Assembly (NCBI GenBank): GCA_022843225.1
Contig: JALHOC010000022.1
Location: forward strand, 1 to 35,905
Direction of reading: 5' to 3'
DNA length: 35,905 bases
Origin: Hyphomonadaceae bacterium
Lineage (GTDB): Bacteria > Pseudomonadota > Alphaproteobacteria > Caulobacterales > Aquidulcibacteraceae
Both the position numbers and the translations under genes were made by a program. The notes under the pieces are model-generated. The model was not told where the DNA came from. It made no database searches and was given only the letters and a program-made list of their open reading frames with translations. The number at the start of each line of letters is the position of its first letter. The first letter of the stretch is position 1. Below are positions 1-9,018 of the stretch, piece by piece.

Positions 1-75
1 TGGAGCGGGCGGGGGGAATCGAACCCCCGACATTCAGCTTGGGAAGCTGACGTTCTACCTCTGAACTACGCCCGC
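1..75 (-). tRNA. tRNA-Gly (anticodon CCC)
   Basis: On the minus strand the sequence folds as a complete cloverleaf. The acceptor stem GCGGGCG pairs with CGCCCGC, followed by discriminator T and an encoded CCA at position 1. The anticodon stem TCAGC/GCTGA encloses the seven-base loop TTCCCAA, giving anticodon CCC, which reads GGG glycine codons. The T arm carries the standard GGTTCGATTCC. The gene touches the window edge but appears complete. The adjacent 76-212 holds no other gene I can support. Confidence 0.95.
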
Positions 76-212
76 GAGGGGGCTCCTCATAGCGGCAAAC
101 TGGGGGGCATGGGAAGGCGGCCTTGTGCGGACTTGCCACAGCCCGATTTGGGGCCGAAAGCGGCCCGCGGAGACAGCGTCGGCTGGCTAAGGCGAAGCGT
201 CAGGAGGATGTC

Positions 213-1610
213 ATGCGCGGTTTCATTGTCGATCTCTGGGACAACGAAGTCGTTCCCACGCTCACCGAGTATATTCGCATTCCCAATAAGTCGCCGTCCT
301 TCGAGCCCGATTGGGACAAGCTCGGCCATATGGACCGTGCTGTAGATCTTTTCGTCGGCTGGGCCTCGGCCAAGCTTCAGGATTTGCCGGGCGCCACCTT
401 GAGTGTGGAGCGCTTACCCGGGCGAACGCCGTTGATCTTCATCGATGTGCCCGGCGCTAGCAACGACACGGTGCTGCTCTATGGGCACCTCGACAAACAA
501 CCGGAGATGACCGGCTGGGCCGAGGGTAAGGGGCCCTGGGTTCCGGTGCTCGAGGGCGACAAGCTCTATGGCCGCGGCGGCGCCGACGATGGCTATGCGA
601 TGTTCGGCGCGCTGACAGCGTTGCTCGCGCTCAAGCGCGAAGGGGCGCGGCACGCGCGGGCCGTGATCGTGATCGAGGCCAGCGAAGAATCCGGCTCGCC
701 TGATTTGCCATTTTATATGGATGCGCTGGCCGAGCGGATCGGCGATGTGTCGCTGGTCGTATGCTTGGATTCTGGTTGCGGCGATTATGAGCGCTTGTGG
801 CTGACGACATCGCTGCGCGGGATGCTCGGCGGTGTTTTACGGGTGGATGTTCTGGACGAAGGCGTGCACTCCGGCGACGCTTCGGGCGTTGTGCCGTCAA
901 GCTTTCGCATCCTGCGCCAATTGCTGGCGCGGCTTGAAGATATTGAAACCGGCGCTATCGCGGGCGCGGCGTTCAACACCGAGATTCCGCCAGCGCGCAT
1001 CGCGCAAGCGCGCGTTGCCGCGCAAGCGCTGGGCGATGAAGTCTACGCTAAGTTTCCATTTGTCTCGGGCATGCAGCCAGCGACCAGCGATCTGGCGGAG
1101 CTGGTGTTGAACCGCACCTGGCGGCCGGCGCTTTCGATCACAGGCTTTGCTGGGGCGCCGGCGCCGCGCGACGCCGGCAATGTCTTGCGTCCGTTCACGG
1201 AAGCAAAGCTCTCTTTGCGTGTGCCGCCGACTGCCGACGCGAAGGCAGCAAGCGCGGCTCTCAAGGCTTTGCTGGAGCGCGATCCGCCCTATGGCGCGCG
1301 GGTGAGCTATGAGCCGGAGAAGGCCGGCGCCGGCTGGAACGCGCCCGCTGTCGCGCCCTGGCTTGAGGTTGCGCTCGAAGACGCTTCGCGCGTCGCGTGG
1401 GGCAAGCCCATGGCGATGATGGGAGAGGGCGGATCGATTCCGTTCATGGGCATGTTGGGCGAAAAATTTCCGAAAGCGCAGTTTGTTGTGACGGGCGTTC
1501 TGGGCCCCGCGTCCAACGCGCATGGGCCGAATGAATTCTTGCACATCCCCACCGGAAAGCGCGTCACGGAAACAGTCGCGCGCGTGCTTTTGGCGCACGC
1601 CGCGCGCTGA
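213..1610 (+). CDS. M20 family zinc peptidase (dipeptidase-like)
   Basis: Predicted 465-residue cytoplasmic di-zinc peptidase of the M20 family, CNDP-like carnosinase branch. The metal-site motifs are in order: GHLD (His92, Asp94), GRGGADD (Asp125-Asp126), EASEES (Glu158 as general base, Glu159 as ligand), LDSG near 187, and NAHGPNE near the C-terminus supplying the last His. The dimerisation 'lid' domain lies in the middle, roughly residues 200-320. The start is taken at ATG 213 because AGGAGG sits 5 bases upstream; an in-frame ATG at 123 would add 30 residues unlike the family. It is convergent with the hybrid kinase, with only five bases between stops. The substrate cannot be read from sequence. 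Confidence 0.9.
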   Translation: MRGFIVDLWDNEVVPTLTEYIRIPNKSPSFEPDWDKLGHMDRAVDLFVGWASAKLQDLPGATLSVERLPGRTPLIFIDVPGASNDTVLLYGHLDKQPEMTGWAEGKGPWVPVLEGDKLYGRGGADDGYAMFGALTALLALKREGARHARAVIVIEASEESGSPDLPFYMDALAERIGDVSLVVCLDSGCGDYERLWLTTSLRGMLGGVLRVDVLDEGVHSGDASGVVPSSFRILRQLLARLEDIETGAIAGAAFNTEIPPARIAQARVAAQALGDEVYAKFPFVSGMQPATSDLAELVLNRTWRPALSITGFAGAPAPRDAGNVLRPFTEAKLSLRVPPTADAKAASAALKALLERDPPYGARVSYEPEKAGAGWNAPAVAPWLEVALEDASRVAWGKPMAMMGEGGSIPFMGMLGEKFPKAQFVVTGVLGPASNAHGPNEFLHIPTGKRVTETVARVLLAHAAR

Positions 1611-1615
1611 CCAGA

Positions 1616-3949
1616 TTAGCCTGTTTGCTTCTGCTGTGCGGGCGGCGCCATGATCGCGGCTGCCAGATTGGGGCGCTGGCGCGCATAGCGCATCACCGTG
1701 GCGGCGAGCACATCGCGATCGGCGGGCTTGATCATGTGTTCGGCGGCGCCTAGAGCGAGCGCGTGCGCCCGATCCTCGTTGACCGAAAGCACGATCACCG
1801 GGATGTCACGCGTTTTGGGGTCTTGCTTAAGACTCTGCAGCACGCGCCAGCCGGAGCGATCCGGTAGGAAGATGTCGAGCAACACCAAAGCTGGGCTTTT
1901 GGCGCGTGCAAGTGTGAGTCCGGCGTCGCCGCCGCCGACGCCTTGCACGGCAAAGCCCGCGCGCGTCAGCGCGCGCGCGACAAGTTCACGTGCGTCAGCT
2001 TCGTCTTCGATAACCACCACGAGCGGCGCATCAGGGGCGCCTTGCGGCGCGTCTATTGGCGCGGCCGCGCCCCGGGCGGCGGCTGCGTCCTGGAACAATG
2101 CTGGCACGTGCAGCGTGAATGTGGCGCCTTGGCCGAGCGCGCTCTCGACCGAGACGTCGCCGCCCAGCAATTGTGCGAGACGCCGCGTAATGGTGAGGCC
2201 AAGTCCAGTGCCGCCATATTGACGCGTGATTGACGCATCGGCTTGGACGAAAGGCTGAAACAGGCGTGACATGTGATCGTCCGACATGCCGATGCCGGTA
2301 TCGGCGACAGTAACGAAAATCTGGCTGACCCCGTGGTGATCGCGCAACGACACGCTAACGTCGATTTTTCCGTCTTTCGTAAACTTGCAAGCGTTGGAGA
2401 GCAGGTTGAGCACGCATTGGCGCAGGCGCGTTGCGTCGGTGTGGGCGACGTTTGGCGGCACGTCGCAGGCTAGCGATAGGGTATTGCGGTTCTGCTCGGC
2501 GAGCGGACGCACTGTTTCAAGCAGATCTTCCAGCAATTCCCCGGCGTCGAAGTGTGCGGGCGAAACATCGAGGCGTCCGGCTTCTATCTTCGAAAGATCG
2601 AGAATCTCGTTGATCAGGGTAAGCAGGTGACGCGCCGCCGCCAGAATACGGCTTAGGTCCTGCGCCGCAGGGCTGTCGCCCTTGTCTTCTGCGTCCTCCT
2701 GCAGCATTTCCGCATAGCCGATGATCGCGTTGAGTGGCGTTCGCAATTCGTGGCTCATGCCCGCGAGAAACTGCGACTTGGCTATATTGGCGGCCTGCGC
2801 CTCGTGATGCGCATGCACAAGTTCATTGATCGAGTTTGCGATGACGGCCCGTCGTTGCTCGATTAACGTGAGTTGCGTTTCCAGACGTGAGATTGGATCA
2901 GTGTTGGCGTGTTTAGGAGTAGTCTCCGGTGTCGTCGGAATTGTGCGGGTTCCGCCGTGCGACAATTCATTGCTGATCACCATGAACGACCGTGCTTGGG
3001 CCGCGAGCGTCTGCTCCGTTTGATCCACAAGAGACGAGAGCGCGGCCAAGTCAGCAGCCGCGCCCGCGCTGGGCTCTGTCGTGCAGGTCAGGCGCGCAGG
3101 CGTTCCGTCAGGCAGCGTCCGCATAAATCCTTGGTGGCGCACGCGCACACGAGAGCCATCGGAACGGATCACGTCGTGCTCGAGGGCGAAGGCGCGCATC
3201 GTGGTGCGGTCTGAGCCGAAGGCAGCGCGCACCAAGTCTCGCTCCGCCGCCGGTGCGAAGCAGGCGTTCTCGACGATGTCGCGGTATGTGACGACCCGCC
3301 CCAGAATATGTTCGAGACGGTCTGCGCCAAAGAGGGCTTCGGTGGTGAAGTCCGCCTCCCACGTTGCGGATGCGCCTGCGGCGTGGGTCATGTTGAGCTG
3401 GCGCACGAGTTCAGCGTTCTCGTCGCGCATCCGCGCGTTGACATTGACAACATAAAGCGTGGCTGCCGTAGCAAACCCGATGCAAGCCAGGATGCCCAAC
3501 GCGGATACAGGGGACCCCGACGATGCCGCGAATACAAACGCAAGAACGACGGAGGGCGCGATCGCTGGCAGCGCCTGGCGGAGCGTCGGTCCGGTGATCA
3601 TGGTATGAACGGCGATCGCACCTAGCATCGCAACTGCCGTGGCGGTTCCCATTGGATGAGGCGCGAACCAAGCTAGGGCCGCGGAAGCAGCAACGCCCGA
3701 CGCAACCGCCCCATCAAGCATCATCCTGACGTTGCGTTCGGAGATTTTGTTGGAAAGAGCTTTGCGTAGCTCTTCACCCAAGAGCGCCAGACCAAGCCAA
3801 ACGGCCGCCAAGGGCGCGCCTGCTGTGCTCGTCACCCCCCCGGCCAGGAGCGCCATCAGGACATGACGCGCGCGCGGCCCATGCAGCGCGGCGGCGGCAA
3901 TGCGCGCAATTCCAGCATGGTTGACGAAATCTTGCACGGCCCGCCCCAA
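1616..3949 (-). CDS. Hybrid sensor histidine kinase with C-terminal receiver domain
   Basis: A 777-residue membrane-bound hybrid kinase. Hydrophobic segments span about residues 30-170 (several TM helices, no large periplasmic loop). A PAS-like region follows (about 195-290), then a helical linker. The HisKA H-box is FLAGMSHELRTPLN with His400; the ATPase domain has Asn519 in the N-box, DTGIGM near 550 and GGTGLGL near 579. The receiver domain (about 640-755) has the acidic pair in EDEAD, phospho-acceptor Asp692 in LLDIFLPD and Lys741. All catalytic residues look intact. The start given is TTG without a clear ribosome site, so the true start may be internal (an ATG at residue 32). Signal and output partner are unknown; an orphan Hpt lies at 14506. 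Confidence 0.9.
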   Translation of the reverse strand: MGRAVQDFVNHAGIARIAAAALHGPRARHVLMALLAGGVTSTAGAPLAAVWLGLALLGEELRKALSNKISERNVRMMLDGAVASGVAASAALAWFAPHPMGTATAVAMLGAIAVHTMITGPTLRQALPAIAPSVVLAFVFAASSGSPVSALGILACIGFATAATLYVVNVNARMRDENAELVRQLNMTHAAGASATWEADFTTEALFGADRLEHILGRVVTYRDIVENACFAPAAERDLVRAAFGSDRTTMRAFALEHDVIRSDGSRVRVRHQGFMRTLPDGTPARLTCTTEPSAGAAADLAALSSLVDQTEQTLAAQARSFMVISNELSHGGTRTIPTTPETTPKHANTDPISRLETQLTLIEQRRAVIANSINELVHAHHEAQAANIAKSQFLAGMSHELRTPLNAIIGYAEMLQEDAEDKGDSPAAQDLSRILAAARHLLTLINEILDLSKIEAGRLDVSPAHFDAGELLEDLLETVRPLAEQNRNTLSLACDVPPNVAHTDATRLRQCVLNLLSNACKFTKDGKIDVSVSLRDHHGVSQIFVTVADTGIGMSDDHMSRLFQPFVQADASITRQYGGTGLGLTITRRLAQLLGGDVSVESALGQGATFTLHVPALFQDAAAARGAAAPIDAPQGAPDAPLVVVIEDEADARELVARALTRAGFAVQGVGGGDAGLTLARAKSPALVLLDIFLPDRSGWRVLQSLKQDPKTRDIPVIVLSVNEDRAHALALGAAEHMIKPADRDVLAATVMRYARQRPNLAAAIMAPPAQQKQTG

Positions 3950-3967
3950 TGGCTAACGTGTCTTAGC

Positions 3968-3980
3968 CTAATCGAATTAG
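3968..3980. promoter_or_regulatory. Inverted repeat CTAAT-CGA-ATTAG between divergent genes
   Basis: A perfect 5-bp-arm inverted repeat lies in the 111-base gap between the leftward hybrid kinase and the rightward threonine aldolase. It is AT-rich against a GC-rich background, which fits a promoter or operator. The binding protein is unknown and the arms are short enough to arise by chance. Confidence 0.3.
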
Positions 3981-4060
3981 AGTAAAGCAAGCGTTGTGGC
4001 GTCTGCGCGTATTGGGCGGATCTAGGATATATTGTACAAACAGGGCAGAGGTAAATTGCT

Positions 4061-5077
4061 GTGAAATTTCGTTCCGACAATACAGCGCCGGTCGCGCCGG
4101 AAATCATGGCCGCACTCGCGCGGGTCAATTCTGGGGACGCCCCCGCCTACGGGGCCGATGAGGCGTCGCAGAAGCTGGATCAAGTTTTCAGCAAGGTGTT
4201 TGAGCGCGAAGTTAAGGTGTTCACAGTAGCAAGCGGAACCGCGGCGAACTCGATCGCGTTAGCGAGCCTAGTGCGGCCGTGGGGCGCGATCCTTTGTCAT
4301 AGCGAGGCGCACATCGAATGCGATGAGGGCGGTGCGCCGACCTTTTATGCAGGCGGCGCCAAGCTGGTCCTGATGGATGGGGAAGCCGCGAAAGTTACCG
4401 CTGCCGCTGTAGAAGAGGCTGTGGCGCGAAACGCACGCGGTATTCACTCTGTCGTCCCGCAAGCCGTCTCCATTACGCAGGCGACAGAGCGTGGCGCGGT
4501 GTATCGCCCTGATGAGGTGGCCGCTCTTGGCGAAGTCGCGCGGCGCGTGGGGTTGGCGCTGCACATGGATGGGGCGCGGTTCGCCAACGCGATTGCCGCG
4601 CTGGGTTGCGCCCCGGCGGATGTGACGTGGCGCGCGGGTGTGGATGTGTTGTCCTTCGGCGCCACCAAGAACGGCGCGATGGCTGCGGAGGCGGTTGTCT
4701 GTTTTGACCCTGAGCTGGCTGGGGAGATCGAGCGCTGCCGTAAGCGTGGCGGACACTTGTTCTCGAAGGGGCGTTATGTTGCGGCGCAATTTCTCGCGTA
4801 CCTGAACGATGATTTGTGGCTTCGACTCGCGAGTCGCGCCAATGTGCTTGCACGCAGATTGGGCGACGCGTCGGCGCGCCATCGGTCGCACCCCGTTGAG
4901 ACAAACCAAGTGTTCATCAAACCGGGCGCGGCCGCGTTGCAGCGCCTGCGTGATCAAGGCGCGGAGTTTTACGACTGGGGCGCCGAAGGCTCGGGCGAGG
5001 CTCGGTTGGTCGTGTCGTGGAACCAGGCGGATGAGGAGGTTGATGCGATGTGTGCATTGCTTGCCTCGCTGCGCTGA
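4061..5077 (+). CDS. ltaE: Low-specificity L-threonine aldolase
   Basis: A 338-residue fold-type I PLP enzyme of the threonine aldolase / beta-eliminating lyase family, expected to cleave L-threonine and allo-threonine to glycine and acetaldehyde. Visible landmarks are RSDNTAP at the N-terminus, the SGTAANS phosphate-binding turn (about 58-64), His84 in SEAHIE that stacks on PLP, Asp170 in HMDGARF and the Schiff-base Lys203 in SFGATKNG. The start is GTG 4061 with GCAGAGG about 10 bases upstream. The length is usual for the bacterial family. It is convergent with the glycosyltransferase gene. Confidence 0.92.
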   Translation: MKFRSDNTAPVAPEIMAALARVNSGDAPAYGADEASQKLDQVFSKVFEREVKVFTVASGTAANSIALASLVRPWGAILCHSEAHIECDEGGAPTFYAGGAKLVLMDGEAAKVTAAAVEEAVARNARGIHSVVPQAVSITQATERGAVYRPDEVAALGEVARRVGLALHMDGARFANAIAALGCAPADVTWRAGVDVLSFGATKNGAMAAEAVVCFDPELAGEIERCRKRGGHLFSKGRYVAAQFLAYLNDDLWLRLASRANVLARRLGDASARHRSHPVETNQVFIKPGAAALQRLRDQGAEFYDWGAEGSGEARLVVSWNQADEEVDAMCALLASLR

Positions 5078-5097
5078 CGCGCCTTCAAAGCGCGCGT
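5077..5097. terminator. Possible bidirectional stem-loop between convergent genes
   Basis: ACGCGC (5077-5082) can pair with GCGCGT (5092-5097) around a nine-base loop in the 21-base gap between the aldolase and glycosyltransferase stops. There is no T-run on either side, so it is at best a weak or Rho-assisted end. Confidence 0.3.
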
Positions 5098-5098
5098 G

Positions 5099-6514
5099 TT
5101 ACCGCACGGATCGTCGCGATACGCCATGGGCTGTTTTTGACCAAAAATGCGGGCGCAACAGTAATTCAAATGCCGCTCGCACCGCCGCGATCGACTGCAA
5201 GGGCCAGTAGAGCGGCATGGTCAGCGCCGCGCGCGCATGGCTGAGACTGCCTGTGAGCGCGCTAGCGGTGAGCGCGGTGAACATAGCCACGCAATAGCCC
5301 AAGAGCGCTAGTGTGAAATCGGCTGGACCAAGAATATTATAGGGCGAAACCGCTGCTATGAAAACCACGCAGGCGATCGGGCCGTGTACGAAAGCTGCAA
5401 GCACGCCGCCGCCCAACACGAGATGCATGGATGCGAATGCGCCGATCCCCATCTCCGTTGCCGTTCGGATCGGATTGCGCATCAGCACGAGCCAGGTTTG
5501 CATGTGACCTTTGATCCAACGCGCGCGTTGGCCGAGCCACGCACCGAATGTTGCGGGCGCCTCCTCCCAAGTCGGAGGTGAAATCACATCAGCGCGCCAG
5601 CCGTCGCGCGCGAGGCGATAGCCAAGGTCAGCATCTTCGGTGACGTTATTCGGGTCCCAGCCGCCCGAGGCGCGCAAGGCCTCGGTACGGAAATGATTGC
5701 TTGAGCCGCCTAGAGGCAGTGGCAAACCCAGGCGTGCGAGCAGGGGCAGTATTTCGCGAAACTGGATCGCGTATTCCGCAGCGAATTGACGCGAGATCCA
5801 GGACGCATTGGCGTTGTCGATCTCAAGCGGCGCCTGAACGCACGCTAAGGAGGCGCCGCCATCCTCGAACGCGGCGAGCGCGGCGCGCAATTGTTGCGGG
5901 TGTGGGCGGTCTTCGGCGTCGTACACCACGACATAGTCTCCGCGCGCGCGCTCCAGGCCGGCGTTCAACGCCTTCGGCTTTGTACGCGGCGTCGCGGCGG
6001 GCACGACGATGACCTCGACATGAGGCTTTTCCACCACCATGGCGATCGCCGCCGCGATGGTGTCTATGTCGTCGCCTTCGACCAATAACTTGATGTCGAG
6101 GGATTGCTTGGGATAATCCAAACGCTCTAGCGCGGCGATCAAATCGGGTGTGACATTGGCCTCGCGATAGAGCGGACATAGGATTGTGTAGGTCGGCCAG
6201 ATGTGCGGTTCAGCGAGGCGCGACAAGAGCGGTGTGAGGCTCGCCGCGGCGATCAAGCGCCATAGGATCATCGCCGCGAAAAGCATCCAAGAGACTACGT
6301 GGGTCGCCGTGAGGGTGGTCTCAGGGGCGCTACGCAACGCAAACACAAGCGCGACAACAAAGAGCGCGATTGCCGCGACTTGCGTATAGTGAAAGACTCG
6401 TTTCGAGGACCTACGCGGGTAGGCAGAGTGAAAACCAAAACGCGCCCGATCGAGCGCCGCAGCGTCGAGAGTCATTGAGGCGCCATGCGGCCCTTCGGAG
6501 TCTGTGTCGGCCAT
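5099..6514 (-). CDS. Membrane glycosyltransferase, family 2
   Basis: A 471-residue inner-membrane GT2 enzyme of the cellulose-synthase-like type. Two TM helices (about 44-60 and 73-92) precede the catalytic domain; further TM helices follow from about 355. Catalytic signatures are the DxD-like YDAED (199-202 region, metal/UDP binding), TEDADLG (Glu293-Asp294, general base region) and QRARW (329-333), the processive-type QxxRW motif. These predict transfer of a nucleotide-sugar to a surface polysaccharide or lipid acceptor, but sugar and product cannot be read. There is no neighbouring polysaccharide operon. The start is ATG 6514; the divergent gene starts 104 bases away. Confidence 0.88.
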   Translation of the reverse strand: MADTDSEGPHGASMTLDAAALDRARFGFHSAYPRRSSKRVFHYTQVAAIALFVVALVFALRSAPETTLTATHVVSWMLFAAMILWRLIAAASLTPLLSRLAEPHIWPTYTILCPLYREANVTPDLIAALERLDYPKQSLDIKLLVEGDDIDTIAAAIAMVVEKPHVEVIVVPAATPRTKPKALNAGLERARGDYVVVYDAEDRPHPQQLRAALAAFEDGGASLACVQAPLEIDNANASWISRQFAAEYAIQFREILPLLARLGLPLPLGGSSNHFRTEALRASGGWDPNNVTEDADLGYRLARDGWRADVISPPTWEEAPATFGAWLGQRARWIKGHMQTWLVLMRNPIRTATEMGIGAFASMHLVLGGGVLAAFVHGPIACVVFIAAVSPYNILGPADFTLALLGYCVAMFTALTASALTGSLSHARAALTMPLYWPLQSIAAVRAAFELLLRPHFWSKTAHGVSRRSVR

Positions 6515-6617
6515 GGCTTACACGGAAGCGGATGAAGTCCAGCGACCTACTATAGATTGTTGTGCGCAACCTTGGGAAGTGGGAGTCTGATATCAGGAGA
6601 ATCGGAGCGGTTGAACA

Positions 6618-7916
6618 ATGCGAACCGAGGGCGGGCGGCAAACTTTCCTACCGGGCGAGGGAGGCGATGTGAGCCTTAGCGAAGCCGTGCACCTGGTGCG
6701 CAAAGGTACCTGGCCTCGCGCGGGGTTTTCAGTTCTGATGGCGCTCGCCGCCACAAGCATCCTACCTCTCGATATCTGTCTCTCATGGGCGGCGGCAATT
6801 GTAGCGTGGGAATGTTGGGTTCGGCGCTCTTGCGAAGACGCGTTGGCGCGCTCCGCTCGCGACCCGGAGATCGGGTTTCGCTGGCTTGCCGCGATCAATT
6901 TTTTCGGCGCGATCTTATTCGCGGCCTTTGCGGTCGCGACGTGGTCGACCGGCGATCCCGTCGGCCTGGTGCTTGCGACCGCATGGGTGGCGAGTACGGC
7001 CAACCACCTGTTCGTGTACTTCATGAGCCACCGTTTGCTCATGATCGCGGCGCTTGCGCCTTTAGTGACCTGTGCGCTTGCCACGCCTTTCCTCGTCGGC
7101 GGCGTTACGGTGCTGTCAGCGCTCGGCGCTGTTGCGCTTCTGTGTCTGGTTATTGCTGCGGGCGTATTCGGCTTCGACCGCCAAATTTTATTGCGCGCGC
7201 GCGCCGAGCAAGCGGCGGCGCGCATACGCGCCGAGGAAGCCAGCCGGGCGAAGTCAAGTTTCTTGTCGACAATGAGCGGCGAGCTCAGAGGGCCGTTGAA
7301 TGAAATCATCGGTTATGCGGAGTTGATTGAGGAGGAGGCTGCGGGAGCGACATCGCAAGACGCGGCGCGCATCAAGCTCTCGGCGCAGAATCTACTCAGA
7401 TTACTGAACATCGTCGCGGATGTCGCCAAGCTCGAAAGCGGCGTTGCCGAACTCAACCGCGATCTCGTTCCAGTGCAGGCTATTTTGAGAAGTGTGCGCG
7501 ACGCTGCATCCCCGCTCGCGGCGGCGACCGGGGTGTCTCTCAGCATCGACGAAGCCGCCAGCCTTGGCGATGCCGACCTCGATCATTTGCGTCTGCACCA
7601 TGCACTCCTGCAAATCGTGAGCGCGGCTCTGCACAATGCCAGTGGCGGCGCGGTGGAGGTGCGCGCGGCGCGCAAGATCAAGGATGGCGGCGACGTGCTT
7701 GAGTTTGAGGTGATCGACACCGGCCCTGCTCTCGATTTGGAGAAGGCTGCGCGTCTCTTCCAACCGTTTGCGGGTGCGGCCAGCGATGTCCAGGGCATTG
7801 GGCTTGGCTTCTCGCGCGATATCGTGCGCCTAATGGGCGGCGATGTTGCGTACAATGCCCAACCCGGGCGCCGTCCGAGTTTCTTCCTCTCGATTCCGAC
7901 CGTGCAGCAGGCTTAG
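6618..7916 (+). CDS. Degenerate histidine-kinase-like membrane protein (no phospho-acceptor His)
   Basis: A 432-residue protein with about six hydrophobic segments (35-185), a short helical linker and a HisKA plus HATPase-like C-terminal half. The H-box reads FLSTMSGELRGPLN: the phospho-acceptor His is Gly221, encoded by GGC at 7278-7280. In the ATPase part the N-box Asn is replaced by Ala336 (VSAAL), and G1 keeps DTG (367-369) but loses its second Gly. The G2 loop GIGLG (393-397) is retained. The neighbouring hybrid kinase has all of these residues. I infer a pseudokinase that might bind nucleotide or a partner without phosphorylating. GGAG lies about 10 bases before ATG 6618. The stop interlocks with that of the convergent SDR gene. 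Confidence 0.85.
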   Translation: MRTEGGRQTFLPGEGGDVSLSEAVHLVRKGTWPRAGFSVLMALAATSILPLDICLSWAAAIVAWECWVRRSCEDALARSARDPEIGFRWLAAINFFGAILFAAFAVATWSTGDPVGLVLATAWVASTANHLFVYFMSHRLLMIAALAPLVTCALATPFLVGGVTVLSALGAVALLCLVIAAGVFGFDRQILLRARAEQAAARIRAEEASRAKSSFLSTMSGELRGPLNEIIGYAELIEEEAAGATSQDAARIKLSAQNLLRLLNIVADVAKLESGVAELNRDLVPVQAILRSVRDAASPLAAATGVSLSIDEAASLGDADLDHLRLHHALLQIVSAALHNASGGAVEVRAARKIKDGGDVLEFEVIDTGPALDLEKAARLFQPFAGAASDVQGIGLGFSRDIVRLMGGDVAYNAQPGRRPSFFLSIPTVQQA

Positions 7917-8689
7917 CGCTGCGGCATCTCAGACCGCAACGCCTCGATAGCCGCGATCACGCCGTCCGCACGTGACCGCATGTCATCAGCAATGTGGGCG
8001 TGGGTGGGAATATAGAACAGGCCGAGATCCATGCCTTTGAGAGCGATCGCCGCGCATTGTTCGGGCATAAGAAAGTTAAGCCCCGGCGGAATCTGCGACG
8101 CGTCGGCGGTGCCGCGTGATACCAACGGCGTGAAAACGGGGCCAGGCAGGAGAACATGGATGTCGATGTTCGCGGCCTCGTCGCGCAGCCACTCGGCGGC
8201 GGCAAGCAATGCGTGCTTGCTCGCCGCATATGCGCCTAGGCCGAAACCGCGAACGCCGGCGGGAACGCTGAGCGAGTTCTCCGAAGCGGTAAACATGATC
8301 CGGCCGCGCGCGCCTTCGCCAAGTGCCGCTGCATAGGCTTGAGCTAACTTCACGCCGGCGCTGAAATTGACCGCGAACACACGCGCCATCTCAGCGTCAG
8401 ACTCCTTGAGTAGACGTTTAGATCGTCCGATTCCGGCATTGGAGCATAGCAGGTGAATCGACCCGTTTTTCGTTGCTGCTGCAATCAGGCGAGTAGGTGC
8501 ATCAATCTCGGCCAGATCAATCGTTATTGCATCGGCGCCGATCGATGTCGCGAATGCCTCGATCGGTGCGGCATCGATATCGGCGAGAACGAGTTTCGCG
8601 CCGCGCGCTGCTAACGCTTGCGCCAAAGCCTTGCCGATGCCCGAAGCCGCGCCAGTAACGAGGACGCGGGCGCCTGCGTGATCGATCAT
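7913..8689 (-). CDS. SDR family oxidoreductase
   Basis: A 258-residue classical-type short-chain dehydrogenase/reductase. The nucleotide-binding turn TGAASGIG is at about 12-19, the core motif appears as SNAGIG, and the catalytic region has TASEN (Ser) followed by YAASK (Tyr-x3-Lys). The start is ATG 8689, where the preceding monooxygenase stop lies seven bases upstream and TGAGG gives a ribosome site; a longer reading would run into that gene. It is the last gene of the leftward adaptor-pump-monooxygenase-SDR operon, so it may act on the same quinone- or carbonyl-type compound as its neighbours. The substrate is not readable. Confidence 0.88.
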   Translation of the reverse strand: MIDHAGARVLVTGAASGIGKALAQALAARGAKLVLADIDAAPIEAFATSIGADAITIDLAEIDAPTRLIAAATKNGSIHLLCSNAGIGRSKRLLKESDAEMARVFAVNFSAGVKLAQAYAAALGEGARGRIMFTASENSLSVPAGVRGFGLGAYAASKHALLAAAEWLRDEAANIDIHVLLPGPVFTPLVSRGTADASQIPPGLNFLMPEQCAAIALKGMDLGLFYIPTHAHIADDMRSRADGVIAAIEALRSEMPQR

Positions 8690-8696
8690 GGCGGCC

Positions 8697-9002
8697 TCAG
8701 GTTTCCATGATGGTGCGCTGGAGTTCGGCGGCGTAGACCTTGACGCTCGCACCGTGGATCTTGACTGCGCCGAGCGCTGCGTTGAAGGCCGCCATGTGCG
8801 GCGCGGCAAAGTGCGCCGTCAGGGCGGCTTCGTCGGCCCAGCGTTCGACAATGCGGAGCAGTCCGGGTTCGGCGATGTCGGCGGCGAAGGCGTAGTCAAG
8901 ACAGCCCGGCTCTTGACGCGTCGCCGCCACCATTGCTTGCCCGGCCGCCGAGAGCTTTGCCACATCGTCCGGCGCTATGCGAACCCAACCCTCAACAATC
9001 AA
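8697..9002 (-). CDS. ABM-domain putative quinol monooxygenase
   Basis: A 101-residue protein of the antibiotic biosynthesis monooxygenase (ABM, YgiN-like) family. The ferredoxin-like ABM fold shows as TRQEPGCLDYAF (about 28-39), VERWADEAAL and HFAAPHMAAF, all typical of the family. Members act as cofactor-free oxygenases on quinols or polyketides. The start is TTG 9002 with CGAGG upstream; the pump stop is 16 bases away and the SDR start seven bases downstream, so the gene sits inside the efflux operon. A dimeric cytoplasmic protein is expected from the family. The substrate is unknown. Confidence 0.85.
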   Translation of the reverse strand: MIVEGWVRIAPDDVAKLSAAGQAMVAATRQEPGCLDYAFAADIAEPGLLRIVERWADEAALTAHFAAPHMAAFNAALGAVKIHGASVKVYAAELQRTIMET

Positions 9003-9018
9003 CTCACTTGCCTCGGTT

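Noticed and set aside
897-1598. Long antisense open frame opposite the M20 gene (233 residues)
   Set aside because: It is a GC-rich shadow frame on the opposite strand of a clear enzyme gene, with no recognisable domain or ribosome site.
4268-4957. Antisense open frame opposite threonine aldolase (229 residues)
   Set aside because: It is a shadow frame opposite conserved PLP-binding motifs, with no recognisable domain.
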